Positions 24,376 through 33,531 of a stretch of 49,559 nt of DNA are shown one piece after another. The stretch lies in assembly GCA_913042205.1 (NCBI GenBank), contig CAJWIY010000009.1, positions 1 to 49,559 on the forward strand. Direction: 5' to 3'. Numbering within the stretch: position 1 is the first letter of the stretch; every line of letters starts with the position of its first letter. Under the pieces are notes generated by a model, which was given only the letters and a program-made list of their open reading frames with translations, made no database searches and was not told the origin of the DNA. The position numbers and the translations under genes were made by a program. This DNA is from an uncultured Gammaproteobacteria bacterium (GTDB lineage: Bacteria > Pseudomonadota > Gammaproteobacteria > Pseudomonadales > Litorivicinaceae).

Positions 24376-24402
24376 GAACTTTTTTGGATCTGGTTTGTCC
24401 TA
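24376..24402 (+). promoter_or_regulatory. Sigma-E/AlgU-type promoter candidate
   Basis: GAACTT at 24376-24381, a 16-base spacer, then TCCTA at 24398-24402. This fits the extracytoplasmic-stress sigma consensus (GAACTT, 16-17 bases, TC..A). The predicted start of transcription is near 24408-24411. It lies 15 bp after the polA stop and points at the hairpin-rich region that follows. Confidence 0.6.
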
Positions 24403-24408
24403 GTATTA

Positions 24409-24492
24409 ATGCAACGATTTTCCCTCTTTCGTTGAGCCGACGAGACCCCTGTCGGACCTTGAAACCCCGGTGTGAGCTACTGGGGTTTTATT
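24409..24492 (+). ncRNA. Candidate small RNA in the polA-engB interval (Spot 42/ErsA position)
   Basis: About 85 nt downstream of a sigma-E-type promoter. It has a pyrimidine-rich single-stranded segment (TTTTCCCTCTTTCG at 24418-24431) complementary to purine-rich ribosome sites. A perfect 5-bp hairpin follows (CCGAC 24437-24441 with GTCGG 24451-24455), then an intrinsic terminator. There is no credible open frame. E. coli keeps spf (Spot 42) between polA and engB, and Pseudomonas keeps the AlgU-dependent ErsA there. Position, promoter type and terminator together support an ErsA-like regulator. Transcription and targets are inference. Confidence 0.65.
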
Positions 24493-24493
24493 T
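24462..24493 (+). terminator. Rho-independent terminator after polA / small RNA
   Basis: AAACCCC (24462-24468) pairs with GGGGTTT (24482-24488) around a 13-base loop and runs into TTTTATTTAAT on the plus strand. It can end both polA readthrough and the small-RNA candidate. The engB stop codon, on the other strand, lies at the edge of the stem. Confidence 0.8.
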
Positions 24494-25159
24494 AATATCT
24501 CCCTCAAGATGTTGCCTGACCCAGCTTGAGGCCTCCACAAGTCCGGTTCTATTCAGGCTACTGAAGTTTAATACTACTGATTGAGGTCTTTTTGTCTGGA
24601 CCGAGTGTCTTGATTTTGCCGCCTGATTGCGGCTTACCTTGTCAGTTTTCGTCAGCAAAAGTAGCGTATCTATTTCACGATGATCAGCGAATGTGAGCAT
24701 CTGTCGATCAAGGGCTGTCATAGGGTGTCTTATATCCATGAGGAGCACGAGCCCGGACAGAGTTCGACGTTCAGCTAGAAATGTTCCGAGATGATTTTGC
24801 CATTGTTGCTTCATCGCTTCAGGAACCTTGGCGTACCCGTATCCAGGTAAATCTACGAGAAAGCCACCGGTTTCAGGAACCTCAAAAAAATTGATAAGTT
24901 GAGTACGGCCGGGTGTTTTGGATACTCGAGCTAGGTTTTTCTGACCCGTTAATGTATTTAAAGTGCTAGATTTACCAGCGTTTGAGCGACCGCAAAAGCC
25001 AACCTCTGGACCGCATTCGGGCGGACAGTAATTAAGCGAGGGGGCACTGACCAAAAACGTTGCCTGTGCAAGTTTTGGGTCAAGCTGAATATCGCGCACG
25101 GTTGTTAAATCCTTCACTGTATAAATTTTAGGTGCAATGTATACTACGCCATCACACAT
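24488..25159 (-). CDS. engB: Ribosome-biogenesis GTP-binding protein EngB (YsxC/YihA)
   Basis: EngB is an essential GTPase acting in 50S subunit assembly. It contains G1 GRSNAGKSS, the family signature [12 protein letters not shown]3 DLPGYGYAK and G4 TKTDK. The listed ATG at 25159 (223 residues) has AAGGAAG eight bases upstream. GTG codons at 25117 and 25099 (the latter with AAGGAT upstream) give 209 and 203 residues, closer to the usual 200-215, so the start is uncertain. An ATG at 25201 would overlap the start of the divergent cytochrome gene and is unlikely. Confidence 0.9.
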   Translation of the reverse strand: MCDGVVYIAPKIYTVKDLTTVRDIQLDPKLAQATFLVSAPSLNYCPPECGPEVGFCGRSNAGKSSTLNTLTGQKNLARVSKTPGRTQLINFFEVPETGGFLVDLPGYGYAKVPEAMKQQWQNHLGTFLAERRTLSGLVLLMDIRHPMTALDRQMLTFADHREIDTLLLLTKTDKVSRNQAAKSRHSVQTKRPQSVVLNFSSLNRTGLVEASSWVRQHLEGDIK

Positions 25160-25191
25160 CGAATGGTCTTCCTTAGAGAGAGATGAATTGA

Positions 25192-25809
25192 ATGAAGTCA
25201 TTACTCACTGCTATTGCACTGACTGTAGCTTCGGCGGCAGTTACTGCAGCCGAATCGGCAACTAAGAATGCCTATGTTGGCGATGCAGATCAGGGTAAGT
25301 CAAAAAGCGCAACCTGCTCCGCATGCCATGGATCAGAGGGTAACAGTGCTGCTGCCGATTACCCGAAATTGGCCGGACAGCACGCGAGTTATTTGGCATC
25401 GACCTTGAGAGCATATCGAGATGGGTCGCGGGAGAATGCGATCATGGCGGGCCTTGCTGCGGTCTTGTCGGATGAAGATATTGCGGATCTTTCGGTCTAC
25501 TACGCAACCCAATCTGTTTCTAGTGGTGCGGTTCAGCCTGATCTTCTAGAGCGAGGCGAGCAACTTTATCGGTTTGGCGACTCAGAAAAGGGCATCAGTG
25601 CCTGTGCAGCGTGTCATGGTCCAACAGGAGCGGGTTTGGCCTCAGCTGTTTTCCCATCTCTGAAGGGCCAGTGGGCAGGATATTCTGAGACCCAGCTCAG
25701 ATCATTTCGTGATGGTTTGCGTATGAACGTCATGATGAACGGTGTTGCGAAGAATATGTCTGATGCCGACATTGAGGCGGTCTCCAGTTATGTTGAGGGC
25801 CTCAAATAG
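25192..25809 (+). CDS. Cytochrome c4, periplasmic di-heme
   Basis: This 205-residue protein has a clear signal peptide ([19 protein letters not shown]) and two covalent heme sites, CSACH at 42-46 and CAACH at 138-142. They lie in two similar halves, each with methionines suitable as axial ligands (NAIMAGLA and NVMMNGVA). This is the cytochrome c4 architecture, carrying electrons to terminal oxidases. Location beside engB, polA and dsbA matches Pseudomonas. The stop overlaps the dsbA GTG by one base. Confidence 0.93.
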   Translation: MKSLLTAIALTVASAAVTAAESATKNAYVGDADQGKSKSATCSACHGSEGNSAAADYPKLAGQHASYLASTLRAYRDGSRENAIMAGLAAVLSDEDIADLSVYYATQSVSSGAVQPDLLERGEQLYRFGDSEKGISACAACHGPTGAGLASAVFPSLKGQWAGYSETQLRSFRDGLRMNVMMNGVAKNMSDADIEAVSSYVEGLK

Positions 25810-26435
25810 TGTTTAAACGTGCATTGTCGATATTATTGATTGGTTTAGGCCTGGTTCTGAGTCAGTCTGGTTTCGCAAACGAGTTCCAAGAAGGAGTTCA
25901 TTATCAGACTTTGGCAAAACCAGTCGTAACATCAGACCCAGAGAAAATTGAGGTAGTAGAACTGTTCTGGTACGGGTGCCCGCATTGCGATTCTCTTGAT
26001 CCAGCACTGAAAGTCTGGGTTAACAGGCTTCCCGCAGATGTTAGCTTTGTCCGGATTCCGGTAGTTTTCGGCCGATCTTGGGAAATGCACGCCCGGATGT
26101 TTTGGGTAGCTAAAAATATTGGATTGTTGGAAACGATTCACGAGCCCCTCTTTAATGCCATTCATCGCGAGGGCCAGCGGCTTCAAAGGGTAGATGACGT
26201 CGTGGCATTTTTCGAGAGATTTGGCGCTGATCCGGCCATCGTCAAACGAGAGTTAGGCAGCTTTGCGACAGAGAGCGCTTTGCGGCTTGCGGACGCTCGC
26301 ACCAGAGGTTATGGAATCCGAGGAGTCCCCGCCTTCGTAGTGGATGGTCGTCACGTGACGGGAATAGCGCAGGCGGGAGGAGAGAACCAACTATTTGATT
26401 TGCTGGATGAGTTGATCAAAAATTCACGTAAGTAG
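25809..26435 (+). CDS. dsbA: Thiol:disulfide interchange protein DsbA
   Basis: DsbA is the periplasmic oxidase that introduces disulfides. The start is a GTG overlapping the cytochrome stop (TAGTG). A signal peptide (ALSILLIGLGLVLSQSGFA) is followed by the thioredoxin fold with WYGCPHC (Cys57 and Cys60) and the cis-proline loop GVPAFVVDG. The 208-residue length equals E. coli DsbA. Coupling to cytochrome c4 may reflect the shared need for extracytoplasmic thiol chemistry in c-type cytochrome maturation. Confidence 0.95.
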   Translation: MFKRALSILLIGLGLVLSQSGFANEFQEGVHYQTLAKPVVTSDPEKIEVVELFWYGCPHCDSLDPALKVWVNRLPADVSFVRIPVVFGRSWEMHARMFWVAKNIGLLETIHEPLFNAIHREGQRLQRVDDVVAFFERFGADPAIVKRELGSFATESALRLADARTRGYGIRGVPAFVVDGRHVTGIAQAGGENQLFDLLDELIKNSRK

Positions 26436-26484
26436 GGTGAGTGGTGCTCGGCGCTAAATTGCCCTAATTTCACAATATTTGCTC

Positions 26485-26994
26485 TTAGAAATCTATTAGG
26501 TCGGAGGCCTTTGCCTTTTGGTCACGTAAGGTTTTGGCGTAGGCCGAGTCCACTAAATCAATTTCTACCGTAAGGTCCGGCGTTAGGCTAATTATTTTTG
26601 TACGCCGAATACGTGCTCGTAATTCCAAGGTCTCGTCGTCATTTCGGTAGAGATTAAAGAATCGCAGGAAGTTTTTCTCCTTTGAATTTATCTCAGAAAT
26701 TGCCACAGAGCAGGACGTGACATAACCGTATTTGTCGCAAATCCGATTTACTAATTTCGTTTGCGTCTGTGGATCATTCGGTAAACCTTCCTGTCGATAG
26801 AAAATCCGAACAATTTTTCCTTCAGGATCATGTGTGACAGTTAAATATTCTTTAGCTGGACCCACCAGATTCTGGAAATCATCTACAGAATCATTTATCC
26901 GAAGACCCGCCACGTCAAAAGCCATCGTGGCCTGGGATACTATGAGTGCCAGAATCGCAGGTAGAAAATTTGATGTAGCTTGATTCCTGATCAT
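26485..26994 (-). CDS. Exported protein of unknown function
   Basis: This 169-residue protein has a probable signal peptide (FLPAILALIVSQATMA, then FDVAGLRI). The mature part includes a segment of short charged strands, with NRICDKYGYVTSCSVAISE holding two cysteines, and a basic, hydrophilic C-terminus. No family is recognised. The pattern GLRINDSVDDFQNLVG resembles small exported proteins of unknown role. It is the last gene after argD (28 bp gap). It converges on dsbA with a 49-bp gap in which I see no hairpin. Confidence 0.7.
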   Translation of the reverse strand: MIRNQATSNFLPAILALIVSQATMAFDVAGLRINDSVDDFQNLVGPAKEYLTVTHDPEGKIVRIFYRQEGLPNDPQTQTKLVNRICDKYGYVTSCSVAISEINSKEKNFLRFFNLYRNDDETLELRARIRRTKIISLTPDLTVEIDLVDSAYAKTLRDQKAKASDLIDF

Positions 26995-27022
26995 GAAGCA
27001 CAGTTTAACTTATTTGCCACGG

Positions 27023-28228
27023 TTAAGTTTGTTTTTTAAAGTGGCTATATGCTCGGTCGAGCCTTGTCAGAGCGTCCTTAACCTCGGATTCAGAAATGAT
27101 AAGCGGTGGCGCGAAGCGGTGGACGTCTGGACCCGCGCCTAGCGTCATCAGACCCTCTTGCATAGTAAGCGTTACCAGTTCACTCGACCGACCTGCGTAG
27201 TCTTCTTTCAAGACCGCGCCGATCAGTAGCCCTTGGCCTCTAATCGTTTTAAAAAGCTTATGTCTTTTATTGAGCTCATTGAGTCCTTGCATCAACTGCT
27301 TACCCCGACTAATAACATTATTTAGAAGCTCAGGCTGGTTAATGATTTCAAGCGCCTTTCCTGCGACTGCGGTCCCTAGAGGGTTCCCTCCGTAAGTGCT
27401 TCCATGAGTTCCTGGAACGAGGTGTTCTGAGATCCACTCTTTGCATAACATCGCGCCGATTGGAAAGCCACAACCAAGACTTTTAGCAGAAGTTAGGATA
27501 TCGGGAGTAACGCCGCTGTGTTGGTAGGCAAATAATTTTCCAGTTCGCCCCATCCCAGTTTGCACTTCATCAACGATGAGAGCTGCGCCAACTTGGTTAC
27601 ATGCGGTCCTAATCTTCTCGAGGAATGTAGAACAAATCGGACGAACACCTCCTTCTCCCTGCACTGGCTCCACCATGACTGCGCATGTTTTTTCAGAAAT
27701 TTGTGCCTCGATGGCTTTACAATTATTAAATGGTAGGTGTTTAAAACCTGCGGGCATGGGGCCAAAACCGGTCCTATATTTTGGTTGACCACCGGCAGTG
27801 ATGGTAGCAATAGTTCTGCCATGGAAGGCATCATTGAATGCGATGATTTCGGATTTATCTGGGCCAAAGATATTAAACGCAGCCTTTCGTGCTGCCTTGA
27901 TGGCGGCTTCATTTGCCTCTGCTCCAGAATTACAAAAAAATACACGGTCTGCAAAGGTGGCATGGACCAGCGCCTTGGCTAGATGGATCGCGGGTTCATT
28001 TGCCAGAACATTAGACAGATGCCAGACCTTGTTAGCTTGGTCTGTGAGTGTCTTGATAACTTCTGGGTGGCAGTGACCAAGAGCGCTGACTGCGATGCCA
28101 CCGGCTAGATCTAAATATGATTCTCCATTTTGGCCAAATAAATTACAGCCCTGTCCTTTCACGATAATAGTCGGAGGCACGCCATAATTAGGCGTCAGTA
28201 CTTGTTGATAATCGGATAAGTCAGTCAT
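27023..28228 (-). CDS. argD: Acetylornithine aminotransferase
   Basis: ArgD is a class III PLP transaminase that makes N-acetylornithine from N-acetylglutamate semialdehyde in arginine synthesis. It may also act on succinylornithine or succinyldiaminopimelate. In its 401 residues, FCNSGAEANEAAIK binds the cofactor phosphate, VDEVQTGMGRTG holds the PLP-ring Asp, and the Schiff-base Lys is in TSAKSLG (Lys249). It overlaps the upstream HDAC-family gene by 8 bp. ArgA, the first enzyme of the pathway, lies 9.6 kb away. Confidence 0.94.
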   Translation of the reverse strand: MTDLSDYQQVLTPNYGVPPTIIVKGQGCNLFGQNGESYLDLAGGIAVSALGHCHPEVIKTLTDQANKVWHLSNVLANEPAIHLAKALVHATFADRVFFCNSGAEANEAAIKAARKAAFNIFGPDKSEIIAFNDAFHGRTIATITAGGQPKYRTGFGPMPAGFKHLPFNNCKAIEAQISEKTCAVMVEPVQGEGGVRPICSTFLEKIRTACNQVGAALIVDEVQTGMGRTGKLFAYQHSGVTPDILTSAKSLGCGFPIGAMLCKEWISEHLVPGTHGSTYGGNPLGTAVAGKALEIINQPELLNNVISRGKQLMQGLNELNKRHKLFKTIRGQGLLIGAVLKEDYAGRSSELVTLTMQEGLMTLGAGPDVHRFAPPLIISESEVKDALTRLDRAYSHFKKQT

Positions 28229-29156
28229 TTAACATCATCTCAATATGGGCAGATACACTGCGACCAAGTGCCCCGAGATGATACCCACCTTCAAGCATAG
28301 ATACGATACGTGATTGACTATGTCGGTCCGCAATGTCAATAATCATTGACGTGAGCCAACGATAATCGTCTTCAATAAGATTGAGACCGCCTAGAGGATC
28401 CTCAGCGTGAGCGTCGAAGCCAGCTGAAATCAGCAAAAGTTCTGGACTAAATCTATCGAGTGCTGAGAAGAAATCGCGCTCTACTTTCTGGCGGTATTCA
28501 TGGCCTATTGAGCCGGCATTGATTGGGGTCAGGACCAAGTGATCGCCTGGGGTATCGAAATGACGGTTGGGATAGTATGGGTGCTGAAATGATGAACATA
28601 CCATAACGCGCTCGTCATTTTCGAAGATGTCAATAGTTCCATTTCCGTTGTGAACATCGAAATCGATGATGGCCACCCGCTGGAGGCCATGGTGTTCAAT
28701 GGCATGTAATGCGGCTACAGCTACGTTGTTGAATAGACAGAACCCCATCGCCAGCGACTTTTCAGCATGATGTCCGGGAGGTCTTGTCGCACAGAACGCG
28801 CGTTGAATATTACCTGCAATTAAATGATCAACTGCCTGGCATCCCGCCCCTGTAGCTAAAAGTGCAGCACGAAGAGACCCAGGTCCTATCGATGTATCGT
28901 TATCAATGGCAATCAAACCACCAATTGTTGCGTTTTCTCCGATTTGCTGAATTTCTTGGATATATTCGAAATTATGTGCACGTTTAATTTGCGCTATATC
29001 GGCAGGTTCTGATTTAAACTGAATCAGATCCACCATTAATCCTTGCGACCGAAGTTCTTTATCGATTGCTTGCAAACGCATTGGGCTTTCAGGATGCGTG
29101 TGTCCCATGTGGTGATTCATGCAATCTAAATGTGTGAAGTAACCGACCCGCTTCAT
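28221..29156 (-). CDS. Histone deacetylase family protein (acetylpolyamine or protein deacetylase-like)
   Basis: This 311-residue metal-dependent deacetylase carries all catalytic landmarks: the His pair in RPPGHHAE (129-130), zinc ligands in DFDVHNGNGT (Asp167, His169) and SAGFDAHAEDPLGG (Asp248), and the C-terminal EGGY with the transition-state Tyr. The ATG at 29156 is chosen over a TTG one codon earlier. Family members hydrolyse acetyl-lysine, acetylpolyamines or similar amides. Here it is coupled by an 8-bp overlap to argD, which hints at an N-acetyl amine or amino-acid substrate. That is inference. Confidence 0.87.
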   Translation of the reverse strand: MKRVGYFTHLDCMNHHMGHTHPESPMRLQAIDKELRSQGLMVDLIQFKSEPADIAQIKRAHNFEYIQEIQQIGENATIGGLIAIDNDTSIGPGSLRAALLATGAGCQAVDHLIAGNIQRAFCATRPPGHHAEKSLAMGFCLFNNVAVAALHAIEHHGLQRVAIIDFDVHNGNGTIDIFENDERVMVCSSFQHPYYPNRHFDTPGDHLVLTPINAGSIGHEYRQKVERDFFSALDRFSPELLLISAGFDAHAEDPLGGLNLIEDDYRWLTSMIIDIADRHSQSRIVSMLEGGYHLGALGRSVSAHIEMMLND

Positions 29157-29168
29157 CAAAGGGTACCA

Positions 29169-29825
29169 CTAGTCCGCAAAGCTTATCACTGGCCAGCCCT
29201 GATCATTCGCTAGTTCTGCTAGTGACTGGTCCGGATTAACAACAAAAGCCTCGTTTGCTTTTTCCAGGAGTGGTCGGTCATTGATGGAATCTGAGTAAAA
29301 ATGAATTGTTGACGCTTTTTCGCCTTTGGAGGCTAGCCAATTTGATAATGCATCAACTTTTCCTTCTTTATACGTCGGAACCCCAACTAACTCCCCGGTG
29401 TATTGTCCGTTGATAATTTCAAATTCGCAGCCGAGATAACTGTCGACACCATGCAAACCGGCGATCGGCTCGATGATAAACGTGTTAGTCGCCGAGATAA
29501 TAAGAGTATGAAAGCCACTGATCTTATAGGCTCGAATATACTCAAGCGCCTTCGACTGAATTTTTGGACAAATGATCTCACGGACGTATTGATCGCGCCA
29601 CTCGGTTACCTGTTCGATGGGATAATTTTGCAAGACTTCACAGGCGAACCGCTGATACGCTCTAATGTCCAGATTCGCATCTAGGTAATTTTGGTAGAAG
29701 CGTTCGTTATTTTCTCGATAATGTTCCCTATCTACTGCGCCGGTATCAATCAGGAACTGGTTCCAAGCTTTGTCGCTATCTATAGGAAGTAGGGTGTGAT
29801 CGAGGTCGAAGATGGCAAGGTCCAT
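29169..29825 (-). CDS. HAD-IB family phosphatase (SerB-like)
   Basis: This 218-residue HAD hydrolase has the nucleophile motif FDLDHTLLP (Asp7, Asp9), motif II ISATN, and motif IV YSDSINDRPLL. The alpha-helical cap after motif I and the subfamily pattern match the HAD-IB proteins that stand next to rppH in Pseudomonas. The substrate is not known. Phosphoserine and other small phosphate esters are possible. It is the first gene of the minus-strand run to HDAC, argD and the exported protein, and is divergent from rppH with 74 bp between starts. Confidence 0.87.
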   Translation of the reverse strand: MDLAIFDLDHTLLPIDSDKAWNQFLIDTGAVDREHYRENNERFYQNYLDANLDIRAYQRFACEVLQNYPIEQVTEWRDQYVREIICPKIQSKALEYIRAYKISGFHTLIISATNTFIIEPIAGLHGVDSYLGCEFEIINGQYTGELVGVPTYKEGKVDALSNWLASKGEKASTIHFYSDSINDRPLLEKANEAFVVNPDQSLAELANDQGWPVISFAD

Positions 29826-29899
29826 TGAATTTATCTCGTTTGATTGAGCGATCTGTTAAAAGTTGAAAGAATGCGAGGGATTTTTGGGAGTTTCAAGTC

Positions 29900-30391
29900 A
29901 TGATTGATCAGGACGGTTTTCGGTTAAATGTGGGGATCATTCTCGCGCATCCGACGGGCTCCGTTCTGTGGGCTAGGCGACGAGGTCAAGATTCCTGGCA
30001 GTTTCCACAAGGAGGAATGAAATCTGGCGAGACCGCTGACGATACGCTTTATCGTGAACTTCATGAGGAGCTTGGTATTTCACATAACCAAGTGACAAAG
30101 CTAGCACAAACCGCCGGTTGGCTGCGTTATCGGCTCCCCAAATCTTTGATCCGACCACGCGGCCGAAAAACTTGTGTTGGTCAAAAACAACGCTGGTATC
30201 TGCTCGCGTTAAGCGACTCCTTTATTCAGCCGAATCTTGCTGCGACAGATCATCCCGAGTTTGACGCCTACCAGTGGGTGAGCTATTGGTATCCCCTCGG
30301 TCAGGTAATTCCGTTCAAACGAGATGTTTACCGACAGGCGATGATTGAGCTTGCCCCGGCACTGCGTTGGGTTGGACCAATGGCATGTTAG
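29900..30391 (+). CDS. rppH: RNA pyrophosphohydrolase RppH (Nudix)
   Basis: RppH removes the 5' pyrophosphate from mRNAs and so opens them to RNase E. Its 163 residues start [14 protein letters not shown], very close to E. coli RppH, with [16 protein letters not shown]. The Nudix box ([20 protein letters not shown]) is complete. The next gene, ptsP, starts inside it with a 7-bp overlap. The HAD-rppH-ptsP order is as in Pseudomonas. Confidence 0.95.
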   Translation: MIDQDGFRLNVGIILAHPTGSVLWARRRGQDSWQFPQGGMKSGETADDTLYRELHEELGISHNQVTKLAQTAGWLRYRLPKSLIRPRGRKTCVGQKQRWYLLALSDSFIQPNLAATDHPEFDAYQWVSYWYPLGQVIPFKRDVYRQAMIELAPALRWVGPMAC

Positions 30392-32679
30392 ACATTTTGA
30401 GGCGCTTGGTTCAGGCGGTCACTGACGCGGCAACTTTAGATGAAGCACTCACCATCATAGTGACGCGTATTAAAGATACGATGCAGGCCGGGGTGTGTTC
30501 GGTGTACCTACTGGACGAGTCAACTGACAGATGGCTATTAATGGCAACTGACGGGCTGAATCCAGACTCTGTTAGATCAGCCAGCCTGGCTAGGACTGAC
30601 GGCCTTGTCGGAACCGTGGGTAGCCGGGGGGAGTTAGTGAATCTAGACGATGCACCGAATCATCCAGCATTTCGGTTTTTGCGCGAAACAGGTGAAGAAA
30701 TTTTTCAGTCGTTTTTGGGTGTGCCGATCGTTCACCAACGTGAAATTTTGGGCGTTCTTGTTGTTCAACAAACAACCCAACGAAAATTCAGTGATGAGGA
30801 AGAAGCACTGCTCGTAACAGTTGCTGCTCAGTTATCCGCATTAATCGCGCATGCCAAAGTTTCTGGGCGGCTGCATTTAAGTCAAACCACCGGCGAAAAG
30901 CCAACTGACGTACATTTTAAGGGGGTGGCTGGCATAGGAGGCGTGGCCACAGGGACGGCTTTTGTGCGTCAGCCACCGGCAATTCTGCGGCGGGTTAAAG
31001 ATGCCAAGACAGATCAACCGGAGCTTGAGCTTGGAGAGTTTCAAGCGGCTCTCAGTGAGGTTAAGGCTGAGCTGAGACAAATCAGTGATTCCTTATCAGA
31101 GCACTTGGCCAGAAAAGAAACGGCGCTTTTTGATACTTACTTGAGGATGCTTGAGGATCACACATTAAGTGGCGAAGTCTGTCAACGTATTCGCTCCGGA
31201 GAGACCGCGCCGACTGCACTGAAATATGTTGTTCTTGATCTGGTTGCTCGCTTTGAGGCGATGGATGATACCTACCTCAAAGAGAGGGCGACCGACTTGT
31301 TGGACTTAGGGCGTCGGATACTTGCTAAATTACTTCATGAGCAATCTGAAGCCTTTGAATATCCAGATGATGTGATTCTGATCGCGGAAGATGTGACCCC
31401 CGTGATGCTAGGAGAGGTTGCGACTAAATCACTTAAAGCAATTGTTTCTATCAAAGGCTCAGCTAATTCCCACGTCGCTATCTTGGCTAGGGGCCTTGGT
31501 ATCCCGGCGGTGATGGGTGCAGTAGATTTACCACTTAGCGATATTTCTGGTGCACATTTAATCATCGATGGATGGCGTGGAGAGGTTATTGTAGAGCCTT
31601 CCGAGCACGTGCTTGCCGAGTATCAGCAGGCGATTGACGATGTCGCGATCCTTGAAATGGATTTGGAGCAGGTCGAGCCGGGTGCTGCAACTACCTATGA
31701 CGGTACGCGTGTGCACCTAATGCTGAATGCTGGGCCGTTCGGTGATTTATCAAATCGGCAGCGAAGCTTTATTGATGGTGTTGGTCTATATCGTACAGAA
31801 TTTATCTTTCTGGCCCGCTCCCGGTTTCCCACAGAAGATGAACAAGAGAGTGAGTACCGAGCGGAGCTTGAAACATACGCACCGATGCCGGTTGTGATGC
31901 GAACACTTGATATTGGCGGTGACAAAAGCCTTCCTTATTTTTCGATTGAGGAAGAAAATCCATTCCTCGGATGGCGGGGGATAAGGGTTACGCTCGATCA
32001 TCCAGAAATTTTCTTGACTCAAATTCGTGCGATGTTGCGCGCCGACTCGGGCTCAGGAAATCTGCGCATTTTATTACCCATGATTACAACTTTAGAGGAA
32101 CTGCGAGCATCGAGGGCATTAATCGAGCGAGTCGTCCTAGAACTTAGAGCAGAGGGGACCCGTGTTACCACGCCTGAGGTCGGTGTCATGATTGAAGTAC
32201 CAAGCGCAGTTTACCTCGCGCCCGAGCTAGCAACAGAAGCAGATTTTTTATCTGTTGGATCTAACGATCTAACCCAGTACTTGTTGGCTGTTGATCGGAC
32301 AAATTCCCGCGTCGCCGATATATTTGATGGGTTCCACCCGGCAGTACTGAGGGCGCTTGAAATCACCTCAAAAGCTGGAGTAAATGCAGATATTCCGGTT
32401 GCGTTATGCGGTGAAATGGCGGGTGATCCGCTGGCGGCAGTGTTACTGGTTGGGTTGGGTTTCAATGAGCTGTCGATGTCCTCCGCTGCACTCGTTTCTG
32501 TCAAGAGGGCATTGGGCGCTTTTCATTTGCGCGAATGCAAACAGCTTGCCGCTAAAGCGCTCAAGAGTGAGTCTGGTGAGCATGTGCTCCGGATAGTTGG
32601 TCACGCATTTATGGGAAAGCAGTTGAACCTATTGGTACCGCCTAATTTACGTGAGTCACTTGAAATGGAAGTCTCATGA
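30385..32679 (+). CDS. ptsP: Phosphoenolpyruvate-protein phosphotransferase PtsP (EI-Ntr)
   Basis: PtsP is Enzyme I of the nitrogen phosphotransferase system. It takes phosphate from PEP and passes it to NPr, linking nitrogen status to K+ uptake and other processes. The ATG at 30385 gives 764 residues starting [14 protein letters not shown], like the E. coli protein. A frame start at 30367 is rejected. It has a GAF domain at about residues 1-160, the phospho-histidine in [12 protein letters not shown] (His363), and the PEP-binding TIM barrel with [18 protein letters not shown] and CGEMAGDP. TrkA/TrkH, a known target of this system in enterobacteria, are in the window. Confidence 0.96.
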   Translation: MLDILRRLVQAVTDAATLDEALTIIVTRIKDTMQAGVCSVYLLDESTDRWLLMATDGLNPDSVRSASLARTDGLVGTVGSRGELVNLDDAPNHPAFRFLRETGEEIFQSFLGVPIVHQREILGVLVVQQTTQRKFSDEEEALLVTVAAQLSALIAHAKVSGRLHLSQTTGEKPTDVHFKGVAGIGGVATGTAFVRQPPAILRRVKDAKTDQPELELGEFQAALSEVKAELRQISDSLSEHLARKETALFDTYLRMLEDHTLSGEVCQRIRSGETAPTALKYVVLDLVARFEAMDDTYLKERATDLLDLGRRILAKLLHEQSEAFEYPDDVILIAEDVTPVMLGEVATKSLKAIVSIKGSANSHVAILARGLGIPAVMGAVDLPLSDISGAHLIIDGWRGEVIVEPSEHVLAEYQQAIDDVAILEMDLEQVEPGAATTYDGTRVHLMLNAGPFGDLSNRQRSFIDGVGLYRTEFIFLARSRFPTEDEQESEYRAELETYAPMPVVMRTLDIGGDKSLPYFSIEEENPFLGWRGIRVTLDHPEIFLTQIRAMLRADSGSGNLRILLPMITTLEELRASRALIERVVLELRAEGTRVTTPEVGVMIEVPSAVYLAPELATEADFLSVGSNDLTQYLLAVDRTNSRVADIFDGFHPAVLRALEITSKAGVNADIPVALCGEMAGDPLAAVLLVGLGFNELSMSSAALVSVKRALGAFHLRECKQLAAKALKSESGEHVLRIVGHAFMGKQLNLLVPPNLRESLEMEVS

Positions 32680-32774
32680 AAGAAATTCTGTTTGTTCTGT
32701 GGCGGGTAGGTTTTTTCCTCGCTTTTGGGGGGCGATCGCATGACGCACTTTGTCATCGACCCAGTAGCAATTGA
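32676..32774 (+). CDS. Possible short hydrophobic leader ORF before lgt
   Basis: An ATG overlapping the ptsP stop (ATGA) opens 32 codons that begin [18 protein letters not shown] and end inside the first codons of lgt. The hydrophobic stretch and the four-base overlap at its start are suggestive of a coupling peptide. It is too short to distinguish from chance, and it overlaps the lgt ribosome site in another frame. Confidence 0.2.
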   Translation: MKEILFVLWRVGFFLAFGGRSHDALCHRPSSN

Positions 32775-33531
32775 TTTCGGATTTATTCAGATCCATTGGT
32801 ACGGCCTCATGTACGTTCTTGGTTTTTTGGTTGGTTACGCCCTCGCAATTTACCGAATTGGCCGCGGGCTGTTCCCCATCAACCGCGAGCAGATGTCGGA
32901 TCTCTTAACTTGGATAGCACTTGGGGTTATTTTGGGTGGCCGTGTTGGATACATGATTTTTTATCAGCCAGAACGATTGCTTGAAGAACCGCTTTCCTTA
33001 TTCTTTATCTGGGAAGGTGGCATGGCATTCCACGGCGGGCTCATAGGTGTGATCGCTCTGACTTGCATATTCGCTCGTCGGCACCAAGTCGCACCGCTTG
33101 CGTTAGGTGATGCGCTCGCACCTCTGATTCCTTTGGGTCTCGGACTTGGACGACTTGGAAACTTTATCGGTGGAGAACTGTGGGGCCGCCCCACTGATAT
33201 GTCTTGGGGGATGGTCTTTGCGAGAGCCGATACGCTTCCCCGTCATCCGAGCCAGCTGTATCAGTTTGCTCTGGAGGGCGTCGTGTTATTCGTGATTCTC
33301 TGGATGTTTTCGGCCAAATCAAGGCCATCAGGCCAAGTGACGGGCCTTTTTTTGTTGGGTTATGGGGTGTTCCGTTTTGCAGTTGAGTTTGTACGTGAGC
33401 CTGATGCCCACCTCGGATTTATTTGGTTAAGTTGGATGACTATGGGGCAGCTGCTCTCTATTCCGATGATTGCGATTGGTGTTTGGTTATTGATGTTACG
33501 TAAGGGGCCCCTGAATGCGCGTATATCTTGA
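32740..33531 (+). CDS. lgt: Prolipoprotein diacylglyceryl transferase
   Basis: Lgt transfers diacylglycerol from phosphatidylglycerol to the lipobox cysteine of prolipoproteins in the inner membrane. The ATG at 32740 (263 residues) has GGGGGG eight bases upstream. The TTG at 32725 is rejected. It is a multi-pass membrane protein with [12 protein letters not shown], the HGG-containing MAFHGGLIG, and the signature [14 protein letters not shown]. Its 3' end overlaps thyA by 17 bp. Confidence 0.95.
   Translation: MTHFVIDPVAIDFGFIQIHWYGLMYVLGFLVGYALAIYRIGRGLFPINREQMSDLLTWIALGVILGGRVGYMIFYQPERLLEEPLSLFFIWEGGMAFHGGLIGVIALTCIFARRHQVAPLALGDALAPLIPLGLGLGRLGNFIGGELWGRPTDMSWGMVFARADTLPRHPSQLYQFALEGVVLFVILWMFSAKSRPSGQVTGLFLLGYGVFRFAVEFVREPDAHLGFIWLSWMTMGQLLSIPMIAIGVWLLMLRKGPLNARIS

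Noticed and set aside
26345-26360. TCACGTGA core in dsbA
   Set aside because: Eight-base core only, without parS flanks.
26436-26484. Possible terminator between dsbA and the convergent exported-protein gene
   Set aside because: No stem with a following T-run could be built in the 49 bp.
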